A model generated the notes under the pieces. It was not told where the DNA came from. It did not search any database and saw nothing but the letters and a program-made list of their open reading frames with translations. From Torymus aiolomorphi (taxonomy: Eukaryota > Arthropoda > Insecta > Hymenoptera > Torymidae), in NCBI GenBank assembly GCA_036365515.1, contig CM070877.1:66662522-66726521 (forward strand): 64,000 nucleotides of DNA, read 5' to 3'. Position 1 is the first letter of the stretch, and each line of letters opens with the position of its first letter. Both the position numbers and the translations under genes were made by a program. This document shows positions 55,088 to 64,000 of the stretch, one piece after another.

Positions 55088-55931
55088 TGAATCAAGACGA
55101 GTTTCGGCAAAACTTTATTTTTAACACAAGTTACGCTCAATAAGTCTCACACGAAATTTGGATACCTTGGACTGCAATATTACGGTGGGCATTTCCGTGC
55201 AGTGATTCAATTCGGTGGAGATACATCATCACGTAAATACGTAACAATGAAAATTACCGCGTGGGAGGAATTCACCACACATTTTCCTGCAATAATGTAT
55301 CATCTGTTCGGGCACAAGCGGGGGTTTAGAAAAATCGACCTAACTGAGCATGAGATTGATTTGAGTACCGCTTATAGCTTGAGAGTACTGGGAAGCAAAC
55401 AGAAAAACAAAACATTGGAGCCTGTGTCATTACGGAGCCGTCGGTATCAGTATGAGGCGCAAGATTGGGACACCACCGACGGATTGCGCATCGATACAGA
55501 GTCAATCATCACGGCTATCGACGCTGATGACAACGACGAGAGTGCATCGGCGCGAAAGAAGAGAAAAGTTGAGGATCTTCCAAGTGTTGTGATCATACGA
55601 CGTACTTTTGTAATATTAAAAGCATCGCGAGTGTATCGAGTTTCGCCTTCGCGAGTTAGAGGATATGTCCACGTATGTTAATGTCATGTATAATGTGATG
55701 ATAGACAATTTGAAAATGCGCGGGAACAGTCGCGAACTTGATAAATCTTTCGACGGGTCCACATTTCTTAAACTTTTCAACGACCACAAAGACGATTTAA
55801 TATCTAATGTAAAAAACCAGATGATTTATTCAAACTTTGGTAGTTCGAATATGGATAGACTATTTGTTGAAATAAAATGTCTTTATTTACCGACACTAGA
55901 AAAAGATGTATACGAGGCTGTTAACAATTAA
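55088..55931 (+). pseudogene. Unknown Polinton protein, PC4-like strand pattern, frameshifted
   Basis: Starts MNQDEFRQNFIFNTSYAQ, shifts frame near 55,140, then reads KFGYLGLQYYGGHFRAVIQ, KYVTMKITAWEEFTTHFPAI and a charged region with RKKRKVE (nuclear-signal-like). Another shift near 55,600 leads to FRLRELEDMSTYVNVMYNV and a helical end to 55931. The G-x-x-G-L-x-Y, V-x-M, and I-T-A-W-E-E-F order resembles PC4/Sub1-type single-strand binding domains. The likeness is weak and offered only as a lead. Confidence 0.5.
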
Positions 55932-56094
55932 TCAATAAATACAAATTTTAATTGAATTGCCTTCTTCTTCATTATTTCATAGTCCTACTCTTCCGCTAAT
56001 CCCCTCCCACCATCAATCACTTGGCCTTAGATATAAGGTAACAGTAGCATCGATGCAAGAGGAGAAGGACTGCAACCTTCACAGGGCACACATC

Positions 56095-56238
56095 ATGGAG
56101 CCACCATTCAGCAAGCAGACGCCAGAGCATAAACAGCCTCTCATCGATAAAGAAAAGAAAGATTATTTGTCGTCGGATAAAGATTCATCGCAATATAAAT
56201 CTTTTTCCACCAATACCAATTCCTTTCCCAAAAAATAA
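56095..56238 (+). CDS. Small polar protein resembling the MGQN family of Polinton 1
   Basis: 47 codons, MEPPFSKQTPEHKQPLIDKE start and a SFSTNTNSFPKK end. The middle PLIDKEKK and the STNTNS(F/L)P end match the MGQN proteins (PLLDSKQEKK, STNTNSLPE). Open frame continues upstream to another Met at 56053. No Gly after Met here, so the myristoylation signal is not shared. Last gene of Polinton 2. Confidence 0.5.
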   Translation: MEPPFSKQTPEHKQPLIDKEKKDYLSSDKDSSQYKSFSTNTNSFPKK

Positions 56239-57760
56239 GGTTAACGATGTAATTAAAACTAAACACAAAAACGGCCCTTTTCAGGGCCACAAACTCATTA
56301 TTACGTATACAAAACTATTTCTTATACTTTTGCCACTTGGGACTTCCGCTGCGCAGGTCGTCGGACCAACGATGGAGTAGGGATGGTGACGCATACCTGC
56401 ACCACACAAACAAAGGATCTCTCTCTCTCTCTCTTCCCCCACCCCTCCACTCAAACAGTAGCTAATGTTAATGTTAATGTTACCCATTGTTAATGGATGG
56501 TTTGTTTACATATACAGTAGAAAAACAGTAGCGGTTATGGAAACAATGGGCCCATTGACATGGTTCATTATCTACCGTACAGCTACTGTTTACATAACAC
56601 TTATCTTACTGACCCTCCTCGGGGCGCCCCCCTCCCCCTTGTATTGGGTTCCTGAATAAGTTCTTGCTGTTTCCTAATAGATGGCGTTACCAGGACTAAG
56701 TATATGTAATTTCAAATGCTAACGCATCTATAAGGTAATACTGTCGGTAAGCCTGAACTTAAGTGTATGTTAGTTCGCCATAGTGTAAACAGCGTTTTTT
56801 ATTCTTACTACTAAAAATGTCAAGTTTTGTACCAAGTAAAGAGTATTTGCGGGGAATTTTATTGCACTATTTTATTAAAAAATAATCTGCAGCTGAAGCG
56901 CACAGGATTCTTGTTGAAACTTACGGTGACCATGTTCTGTCGGTGTTATGTTACAACACTTTTGAATCGTGGTTGTTTTCTCATTTTTTTTCCTAACCTT
57001 CTTATATGCTTCAAATTAACTTTCCTTCTTTTTCTTATAACGCCAATTCAAGAATTTTAACTCACTTCAAGAATATTGTAACAAAGCTAACACTGTGGTA
57101 TGAGAAGGCCACTATTTACTGTAGCGATAAGCGAAGGTAACCGGAGATGCATCCAGTGGTGTGATGCTTGAACTTTGCTTGCCGCTGTAGGAAATTCCCA
57201 TGTGCTGACTACGCGGCATCGCGTCGGCCGAAGCACAAGGTAGGACGCTGGCTGCGGGGGCTGCACGTACCGTACTGGCCCTCGCCAGTAGCGTAAGTGC
57301 GAGAGAGAAAGCGCGCGTTAATGAGGGACGCGCGGGGGAGAGAAAGCTTCGCTTGCCGCGTCGGAGTGCCACGCGCCGCGGCAGTGTCGAGCGAATATCC
57401 CATGAGCATACATATTCATATAGTCGACGCTCATATAAGTAAAATAAATCAATCATTTAATAAGGATTTAGTGAATTAAGAGCGATTGGAAGAAAGAGTC
57501 ATTTCATTTTCCTTTTTGTTTGTGTCCCGGTTATACAGTTACGTTGATTTTAACTGAGAACTCGCCTTTACCGAACGTGAGTATTGAAAACTGTTATTTG
57601 TGAGACCATTTCCGAGCGTGCGAGCACGAGCTGAACTGTATAAAAACATTGAATTGTTGCCGTTTAAATCGACAAGGATTGACGACCCGAGTTAACAAGG
57701 AATTTGACGGAAGCGACCAGAGGTAACATTTCATCTAACTTTCTATATATATATACAAGG
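56239..57760. other. No gene recognised; right flank of Polinton 2
   Basis: A CT-rich run at 56,419-56,440, a GC-rich stretch at 57,180-57,400 that is open in several frames by composition, and AT-rich DNA between. No Polinton terminal repeat was found here. Confidence 0.4.
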
Positions 57761-57869
57761 TCTCTCATTTTAATCGCCCCAGGCAAATATCTTGAAAAGT
57801 AAGGAAGATGGAAAAAAACTTTAAATACAAAAGTTGTACGGTTCAAAAGGGGTCAGCTAATGGTAACAA

Positions 57870-58843
<974 letters not shown>

Positions 58844-59264
58844 GGGGCATTCTCTGTCAACGCGACACCCCCTCTGCTCAGAACAATTTTGATCCAAATG
58901 AGGTCTACCTAGGCTCAAATGAAAGCTCTTGACTTCTACTTACGAACGCCGTCTGGCGATTCCGAAAATTCAAAATGGCGGATCCAATATGGCGGCTGAA
59001 AGTCTCGGAATGATGGAAAATAAGTTTTTCTTCACTCTAATACCGAATCTGATACGAAAATTGTTATTTCTTGCCACTAATATGAAGTTAGCGACATATT
59101 TTCTTACTACTACCGTTCAAACCGAGCGGTTAAAATTATATTTCAAGGTCATTTTGAAGGTCAAAAGTTATTTTCTGGATTTTCGGACTAGTATTCCACG
59201 AAACTAGTAGAAAACTTGATTACGATCATAACTAGACTTGACCTTGGATCATTTTTCAAGGTCA
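58844..59264 (+). repeat. Left terminal inverted repeat of the 4-kb element
   Basis: Matches the inverse of 62421-62842 with scattered changes; contains CAAAATGGCGGATCCAATAT and ends in TTTTTCAAGGTCAT. Confidence 0.88.
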
Positions 59265-59551
59265 TGATTTCTGTCTCTGCATAATTAATGTTTTGTTGAA
59301 CGTAACCTCCTATGAGACATTTGTTCCTTTGTGCATATCGTGGGACCGGCGATCTAAAAATTTCATGTATAAAATCCTTAGAGAAGATAAAGTTCCACAA
59401 TAGAACTATCAAGTAGTTTTAGCATAACCCATTCTGAACCACGTGGAGGTACTACTTCTCTCAGAACATAAAAAAAATTAAAAAAAGGAGGATAAAAAAT
59501 AGAAAAACTTGAATATTATAAAAAAAATTCAGTATATTTTCCCATTGAAAA

Positions 59552-61435
59552 TTAAAGTAGAACAGATACAGACTTAGCAGCATTCGAGTAACTTTTCATG
59601 ATAACTTTCCCGTCACTTGATAATTGAAAAGAATGATGTTTAAGAATCTGTGGGACAGGTAATGCATCTTGAAACCTACGATTGAGTTTCCTTTTGAATT
59701 TATCATGTTCAGTCTGCGTAAAATAAAAAATCCTTATATTTTCAAAATGATTTTTAGCCGACTTCACAAGAGATGTGTGCGTCAGAATAGCATCTTTCGG
59801 TTTCGTCTTCAAGCTAGATCTATAAGCTTCTCTTTTAAGTATTACACCAAGACCATCATAACAGCTTTTACCATGAGCAGTGGCGCAAAAATGCCACTCT
59901 GGCTCAATACCAAAATCCTTCTCATGATGAAAAAGATTTGCTATCTGAAAGCGGTTCTTGAAATGCTGTTTTGCTCCATCTGTCACGTAAATAATCTTTT
60001 TAAGTTTTTTTACTTTTCTCTTAATTTCTGGAATCAATAAATTCTGAATAGTATAGACAGAAGAAGTGTCATGCTTCAAACTATTCGACAAGAATACACA
60101 ACTTTCATGCTTCAGCTCTGAAACTTCTTTATAATAGTAAATAGCTGGAAAAACAGTGCACTGGTCATTATTAAAATGGAAGGCTTGAGATGCATCTTCA
60201 ACTGCAAAAGAGTAATTCTCAGAATAGTCGAACATTACCAGAACTTCTCCATTGCCTAGATTACTTTTTGTTTGAGCAATGAAATTACCTTGTCCTTTGG
60301 CAATATATGAATGGGGTTTGAGTATCACCAATTTGGCATATAATTCATCAACAAATTCTTCAACTGGTAGAGTTAAATTCTGCAAAGTTGATCTATCCGT
60401 TCCTGACCACGCACAGTACTCAATTTGTGAGATATTTGCCCCATCCAATATTTCAAGTAAACGAGACGTAAGATTTTCAGAACCAGGGCACTTCGAACAT
60501 TCATCCAAGTGACAGTCAGGTGTAGGATTCTTACACATAATTTGCTGTAAACAATCTTTATAACTACAAATGGGTTCTTCTTGATTTTTCGTGAGCTTCT
60601 GAATATCGATTGCATCCAACATCAATTTACAATTTTGATGAATGGTGCAAACGCAGACGCTATGCGTTCCTCTAGCACCAGCAAGAACACAATGTTTTGG
60701 TCGTAATTTCGCGAAAGTACTGAATCCTACTTGCACTGTTGGTTCTGCTATCTTGAATAATTCGTAAAGTTCTCGTAAATCGAAATATAAAAGACGTTTC
60801 TGCACCTGAGTCCGCTTTCCATCAATAATAACAGAGACAGTATCTTTTCGACCCGGCATCATCCGACTGTGCAGATCGTTATTATAACATTCAACAATGA
60901 CTTCTATTACTGCCTTTGACAAAGTTTTACCATGTTTAGCCGTTGTTGTAGCTAAAATACCTCCATCGGCTTTGAGTTTTTTCGACTTTCTTACTAAATG
61001 TCTTGATGTATTGAATTCACGGGAAATTCGACTAATATTCCAAGTTGATGGGGCGATTGTAAGTATAGTTAGTTTCAAAGGGTCATTAACTGCTAATCTA
61101 GAAAACTTTTCTTTTAATTCTGAAAACATGTCTTCCAATTCGATTTCTCTAGCTGATCGTGTAGCTTCTTGAACAGATTTATCAATACCAGTGTTTTCTG
61201 ATGTCGTCTCTATATCTATATTTTCATATTCGTTGTTGCCTTCGTTATCTCTTGTACCAATAGATGAAATGGGAGATCCACATAACTTTCTACACTTACT
61301 ACAAATTTTTGAATTATCTGGCAAATCTGGAAATCTTCGTTTTAAGTTGTTCGACAACAAGCGTAAATCATTACCTATGTGACCCTTACCATTGAGAGGG
61401 TTGATAGAACGATCGGACCGTGCTACAGTAGACAT
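59552..61435 (-). CDS. Transposase-like protein of unassigned superfamily (intact, 627 codons)
   Basis: Single open exon from ATG at 61435. N-terminus: ICSKCRKLC, a zinc-binding CxxC pair. Middle: FSTFAKLRPKHCVLAGARGT, then VCVCTIHQNCKLML and a Cys cluster ending CHLDECSKCPG. Core: VLVMFDYSENYSFAVED with FHFNNDQCTVF, then YVTDGAKQHFKNRFQIANL, then EWHFCATAHGKSCYDGLG. The acidic residues of DYSEN, TDGA and the later E/D make a likely RNase H-like catalytic set. The family recurs, unannotated, in many invertebrate genomes. The position between matched TIRs supports a transposase role. I cannot name the superfamily. Confidence 0.72.
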   Translation of the reverse strand: MSTVARSDRSINPLNGKGHIGNDLRLLSNNLKRRFPDLPDNSKICSKCRKLCGSPISSIGTRDNEGNNEYENIDIETTSENTGIDKSVQEATRSAREIELEDMFSELKEKFSRLAVNDPLKLTILTIAPSTWNISRISREFNTSRHLVRKSKKLKADGGILATTTAKHGKTLSKAVIEVIVECYNNDLHSRMMPGRKDTVSVIIDGKRTQVQKRLLYFDLRELYELFKIAEPTVQVGFSTFAKLRPKHCVLAGARGTHSVCVCTIHQNCKLMLDAIDIQKLTKNQEEPICSYKDCLQQIMCKNPTPDCHLDECSKCPGSENLTSRLLEILDGANISQIEYCAWSGTDRSTLQNLTLPVEEFVDELYAKLVILKPHSYIAKGQGNFIAQTKSNLGNGEVLVMFDYSENYSFAVEDASQAFHFNNDQCTVFPAIYYYKEVSELKHESCVFLSNSLKHDTSSVYTIQNLLIPEIKRKVKKLKKIIYVTDGAKQHFKNRFQIANLFHHEKDFGIEPEWHFCATAHGKSCYDGLGVILKREAYRSSLKTKPKDAILTHTSLVKSAKNHFENIRIFYFTQTEHDKFKRKLNRRFQDALPVPQILKHHSFQLSSDGKVIMKSYSNAAKSVSVLL

Positions 61436-61734
61436 ATTCAATCCATCTAAGTAAGTGATAATACTCGAATATAATAACGTAGGACTGTTAGAACAGGTGC
61501 TGTGAAAAATGTCTTCGAATTAATTTGAATCCTCTCGAAAATCGATGGGAACTATATGTACGAAACGTTTAGGAAAGACAATGCACGAAATATAGAACCA
61601 TAGATACACCAAAGAGTTAGAGTAACAGCCGCACTAAACTTTTAGAGAAGCATCGGTACTTAAAGAGTTTCGAAAGAGGAATAAAAAAAGTTAGAGAGAT
61701 TTTAGAAATGTTCTATTGTAAAGTTTCATTACAG

Positions 61735-61920
61735 GGTTATCAAAAAGTATGGGACCCCCGTATTTTACCAGAAACGATATTTTTTGAAAAAGCTAAGGTC
61801 ATACCGTAAGTAATTTTCAACGAGGATTTGTCTGGTCTGATGACCTTGAATCTGACCTCGTCGTTGACCTTCAAAGTCAATTCAAAAATTGCAAAATTCA
61901 AAAATTTTGCAATTTTTGAT
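61735..61920. repeat. AGGTCA-rich repeat fragment inside the 4-kb element
   Basis: GTATGGGACCCCCGTATTTT, AAAGCTAAGGTCA and GACCTTGAATCTGACCTCG resemble the repeats at 63,200-63,700. Probably a nested fragment. Confidence 0.5.
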
Positions 61921-62420
61921 CGCATTGTATACGTGTATAGTCACACCTTCTTACACCAACTATAGCATCCATGGCGTCACGTCGGTTTTTTTCTCTCAGT
62001 GCGTATACTGCACGATTTTTGTGCGGGAGGAGCACCAAATCAAAAAAGCAGTAGCAGCACAAATGTGTTGTACCATTGCCACACTTTTTAATGCTTCTTC
62101 TGCCCTAAACTTTTGTACTCCTGAAGAACGATGAAATAGATTAAATGCGGAACAATTTTAGTGCAACATTTGCTCTAAAATGGGAGAGTAAAGGACTTAA
62201 TGTTTAGTTACGAAACAATTCTTGCATTAGGTACTGATACTCTACGCTAACGTGTTTCTTCTCCACCAAACTTTTTTCAGTGATTCTGAAATGTTCCAAA
62301 GTGTGGATATAACCACAGTTTTTCTATTACTGTTCCGAATTAGAACCGATTGATAGCATGAATTGAAGAAGTATAACTGCGAAAGAATCGGTTTATTAAA
62401 ATTAAAACTCACAATGAAAA

Positions 62421-62840
62421 TGACCTTGAAAAATGATCCAAGGTCATGTCTAGTTATGATCTTAATCAAGTTTTCTACTAGTTTCGTGGAATACTAGTCC
62501 GAAAATCCAGAAAATAACTTTTGACCTTCAAAATGACCTTGAAATATAATTTTAGCCGCTCGCTTTGAACGGTAGTAGTAAGAAAATATGTCGCAAACTT
62601 CATATTAGTGGCAAGAAATAACAATTTTCGTATCAGATTCGCTATTAGAGTGAAGAAAAACTTGTTTTTCCATCATTCCGAGACTTTCAGCCGCCATATT
62701 GGATCCGCTATTTTGAATTTTCGGAATCGCCAGACGGCGTTCGAAAGTAGAAGTCAAGAGCTTTCATTTGAGCCCAGGTAGACCCCATTTGGATCAAAAT
62801 TGTTCTGGGCAGAGGGGGTGTCGCGTTGACAGAGAATGCC

Positions 62841-62842
<2 letters not shown>
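62421..62842 (-). repeat. Right terminal inverted repeat of the 4-kb element
   Basis: Inverse of 58844-59264, ending AGAGAATGCCCC against a (TA)n tract. Confidence 0.88.

Positions 62843-62930
<88 letters not shown>
62843..62930 (+). repeat. (TA)n microsatellite, right of the 4-kb element
   Basis: About 43 TA units, ending TATACATATGTG. Confidence 0.95.
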
Positions 62931-62932
<2 letters not shown>

Positions 62933-63149
62933 GTGAAAGTCAAGTTTCTGGGAACATGTATATGTGCAGCCGTCTTTTCTGGTAACCACCACAATGTTCG
63001 GGGAGGCCCCAGAAGAGATGTATGTGAATCGGTAGTTTCTGGTAACCAATATTGATACCTTCTACCCAGAGAGAGGGATTGTTTCTTTAGTCACGTTGAC
63101 CGAACTCTGGCGAAAGAGACTATAGTTCCCAGAAAGCAGGGTTCAACGT

Positions 63150-63720
63150 TGTTATATATATATACAGCGTGTCCAAAAAGTCTGGAAACACCCAAATAAT
63201 TTCTCAGCTGAATTACTATTGGAAAATGTTAAGGTCGCCTTTGTAGTAATTTTTTACGAGGAATCCAATGGTGACCTTGGATTCGACCTTGGACCTCATT
63301 TTTGAGGTTATTTCAAGGTCAACCTCATTTTTTTAAATGGTAACCCCTATTTTTTATAGCGGAATCTGAAAGAGCGGAAAATTTTACGTCCGGATATGTA
63401 TTAAGGTATGAGGTTGAGGTTGCCCCCAGAGGTCAAATTGAGGTCAAAGTATGATTTCTTAAAAATTTCGCGAGTTCAGTGGTAAAACAAAACAAACAAA
63501 GGTAAGGTTTGGTAAGTTCGAACGAAGACTTGAAGGTGACCTCTGATTCGACCTTGAACCTCATTTTGAGCCTCATTTTTGAGGTTATTTCGAGGTCAAC
63601 CTCATTTTTTAAATGGTAACCCCTATTTTTTTAGCGGAATCGGAAAGAGTGTGAAACTTTACGTCCAAACATGTACTCAGAACATAGTTCAAGAAGGACC
63701 TTGACGTTCATTTGAAGGTC
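63150..63720 (+). repeat. AGGTCA-rich tandem repeat
   Basis: Begins after TATATATATACAGCGTGTCC. Two direct copies about 285 bp apart share TTGAGGTTATTTC(A/G)AGG, AAATGGTAACCCCTATTTTT, AGCGGAATC and AAACTTTACGTCC. No gene. The last 280 bp of the window (to 64000) hold nothing recognised. Confidence 0.7.
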
Positions 63721-64000
63721 ATTTAAACTTAATGACGGTCTGATCTTGTGTAAACTTTTTAATTTTTTTAAACAGTCTAACATCTTATTTCAAGTGCTCG
63801 AATTATTTTCCATCCACTTTTTGATAGTAACCTAATCGATGATCGAAAACACCAACAGTATTTTTGATCATTTCAGTAGGAATGAGAGCTGATTCATTGT
63901 AAAATTTTTTGACGCGTTTAAATATTGAACATTGTTACTTGTTATTTTTCGTATGGTTAGAGTGACAATAAACTATTATTCATTCCATAACCACCACAGA

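Larger units (their letters stand above)
43552..56238 (+). mobile_element. Polinton/Maverick element 2 (gene-rich, decayed; ends not found)
   Basis: All genes are on +: acidic protein, PolB, packaging ATPase, short ORF, integrase, minor capsid, pX-like basic protein, major capsid, conserved unknown, cysteine protease, a further unknown and a small polar protein. The set is that of a Polinton able to form virions. GC content is visibly above the flanks. Stops and frameshifts in most long genes show an old copy. The limits given are those of the genes; inverted repeats were not identified. Confidence 0.85.
58844..62842. mobile_element. 3,999-bp DNA transposon of unassigned family, inserted in (TA)n
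   Basis: Terminal inverted repeats of about 421 bp (58844-59264 and 62421-62842) begin GGGGCATTCTCTGTCAACGC. Both ends touch a (TA)n tract, so target choice in TA repeats is likely. The size of the target duplication cannot be read inside the microsatellite. The repeats contain AGGTCA motifs near their inner ends. The centre carries one intact 627-codon gene on the minus strand. The remainder includes a fragment of another AGGTCA-rich repeat at 61,735-61,920. Confidence 0.85.

Noticed and set aside
43552..56238. Terminal inverted repeats and 6-bp duplication for Polinton 2
   Set aside because: Compared 41.5-43.6 kb with 56.2-57.5 kb by eye and found no inverse match; ends may be lost or beyond recognition.
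57112..57456. 114-codon minus-strand ORF in a GC-rich stretch
   Set aside because: Open in several frames through GC bias; no family, no splice logic.

Overview
The window is animal nuclear DNA, most likely from an insect; a hymenopteran is plausible but no species can be named. Evidence: spliced coding segments with GT/AG borders, one kinesin-3 motor exon, AT-rich unique DNA, and almost wall-to-wall eukaryotic transposable elements. There is no bacterial operon, rRNA, tRNA or CRISPR array.

Layout. 1-2.9 kb: two convergent genes of an ISL2EU-type DNA transposon (YqaJ nuclease on +, THAP/DDE transposase on -), both broken. 3.27-4.94 kb: a 30-bp minisatellite split by a 1,463-bp foldback element with a TA target duplication. 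5.34 kb: an isolated kinesin-3 (KIF13/Khc-73-like) exon. 6.01-11.60 kb: one composite Penelope-like insertion (5'-truncated inverted copy joined to a longer forward copy) bounded by a 12-bp duplication and itself hit by a TTAA foldback element. 12.0-13.6 kb: scrambled Helitron. 14.7-21.5 kb: PIF/Harbinger element with a multi-exon DDE transposase (-) and a divergent Myb/SANT partner (+). 22.4-27.0 kb: non-LTR retrotransposon with two ORFs. 27,224-40,776: a Polinton/Maverick-like element with exact ends, 6-bp CGTATA target duplications and inverted repeats of 4.4-5.3 kb. 40.85-41.50 kb: a second TTAA foldback. About 43.5-56.2 kb: a second, GC-richer Polinton with PolB, packaging ATPase, integrase, minor capsid, pX-like protein, major capsid, conserved unknown and adenain-like protease in order on +, mostly broken by stops and frameshifts. 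57.8-64 kb: AGGTCA-rich repeats and a 3,999-bp element with 420-bp TIRs between (TA)n tracts, carrying one intact 627-codon transposase-like gene of a family I cannot assign.

How the parts work together. Each mobile module carries recognisable replication or integration enzymes, but only the Harbinger pair, the LTR-free element at 58.8-62.8 kb, and a few Polinton genes (DUF8207-type genes, the 52.7-kb unknown, the protease) look close to intact. Polinton 1 lacks integrase and capsid genes, so its clean target duplication implies help in trans. Its inverted repeats carry heat-shock-type promoter modules (arrays of GAA/TTC boxes ahead of TATA boxes), a CRE palindrome, a 41-bp satellite, a three-way-junction hairpin, and an amplified small MGQN protein gene whose tail resembles a small protein at the end of Polinton 2. 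These are the strongest leads for undescribed biology here.
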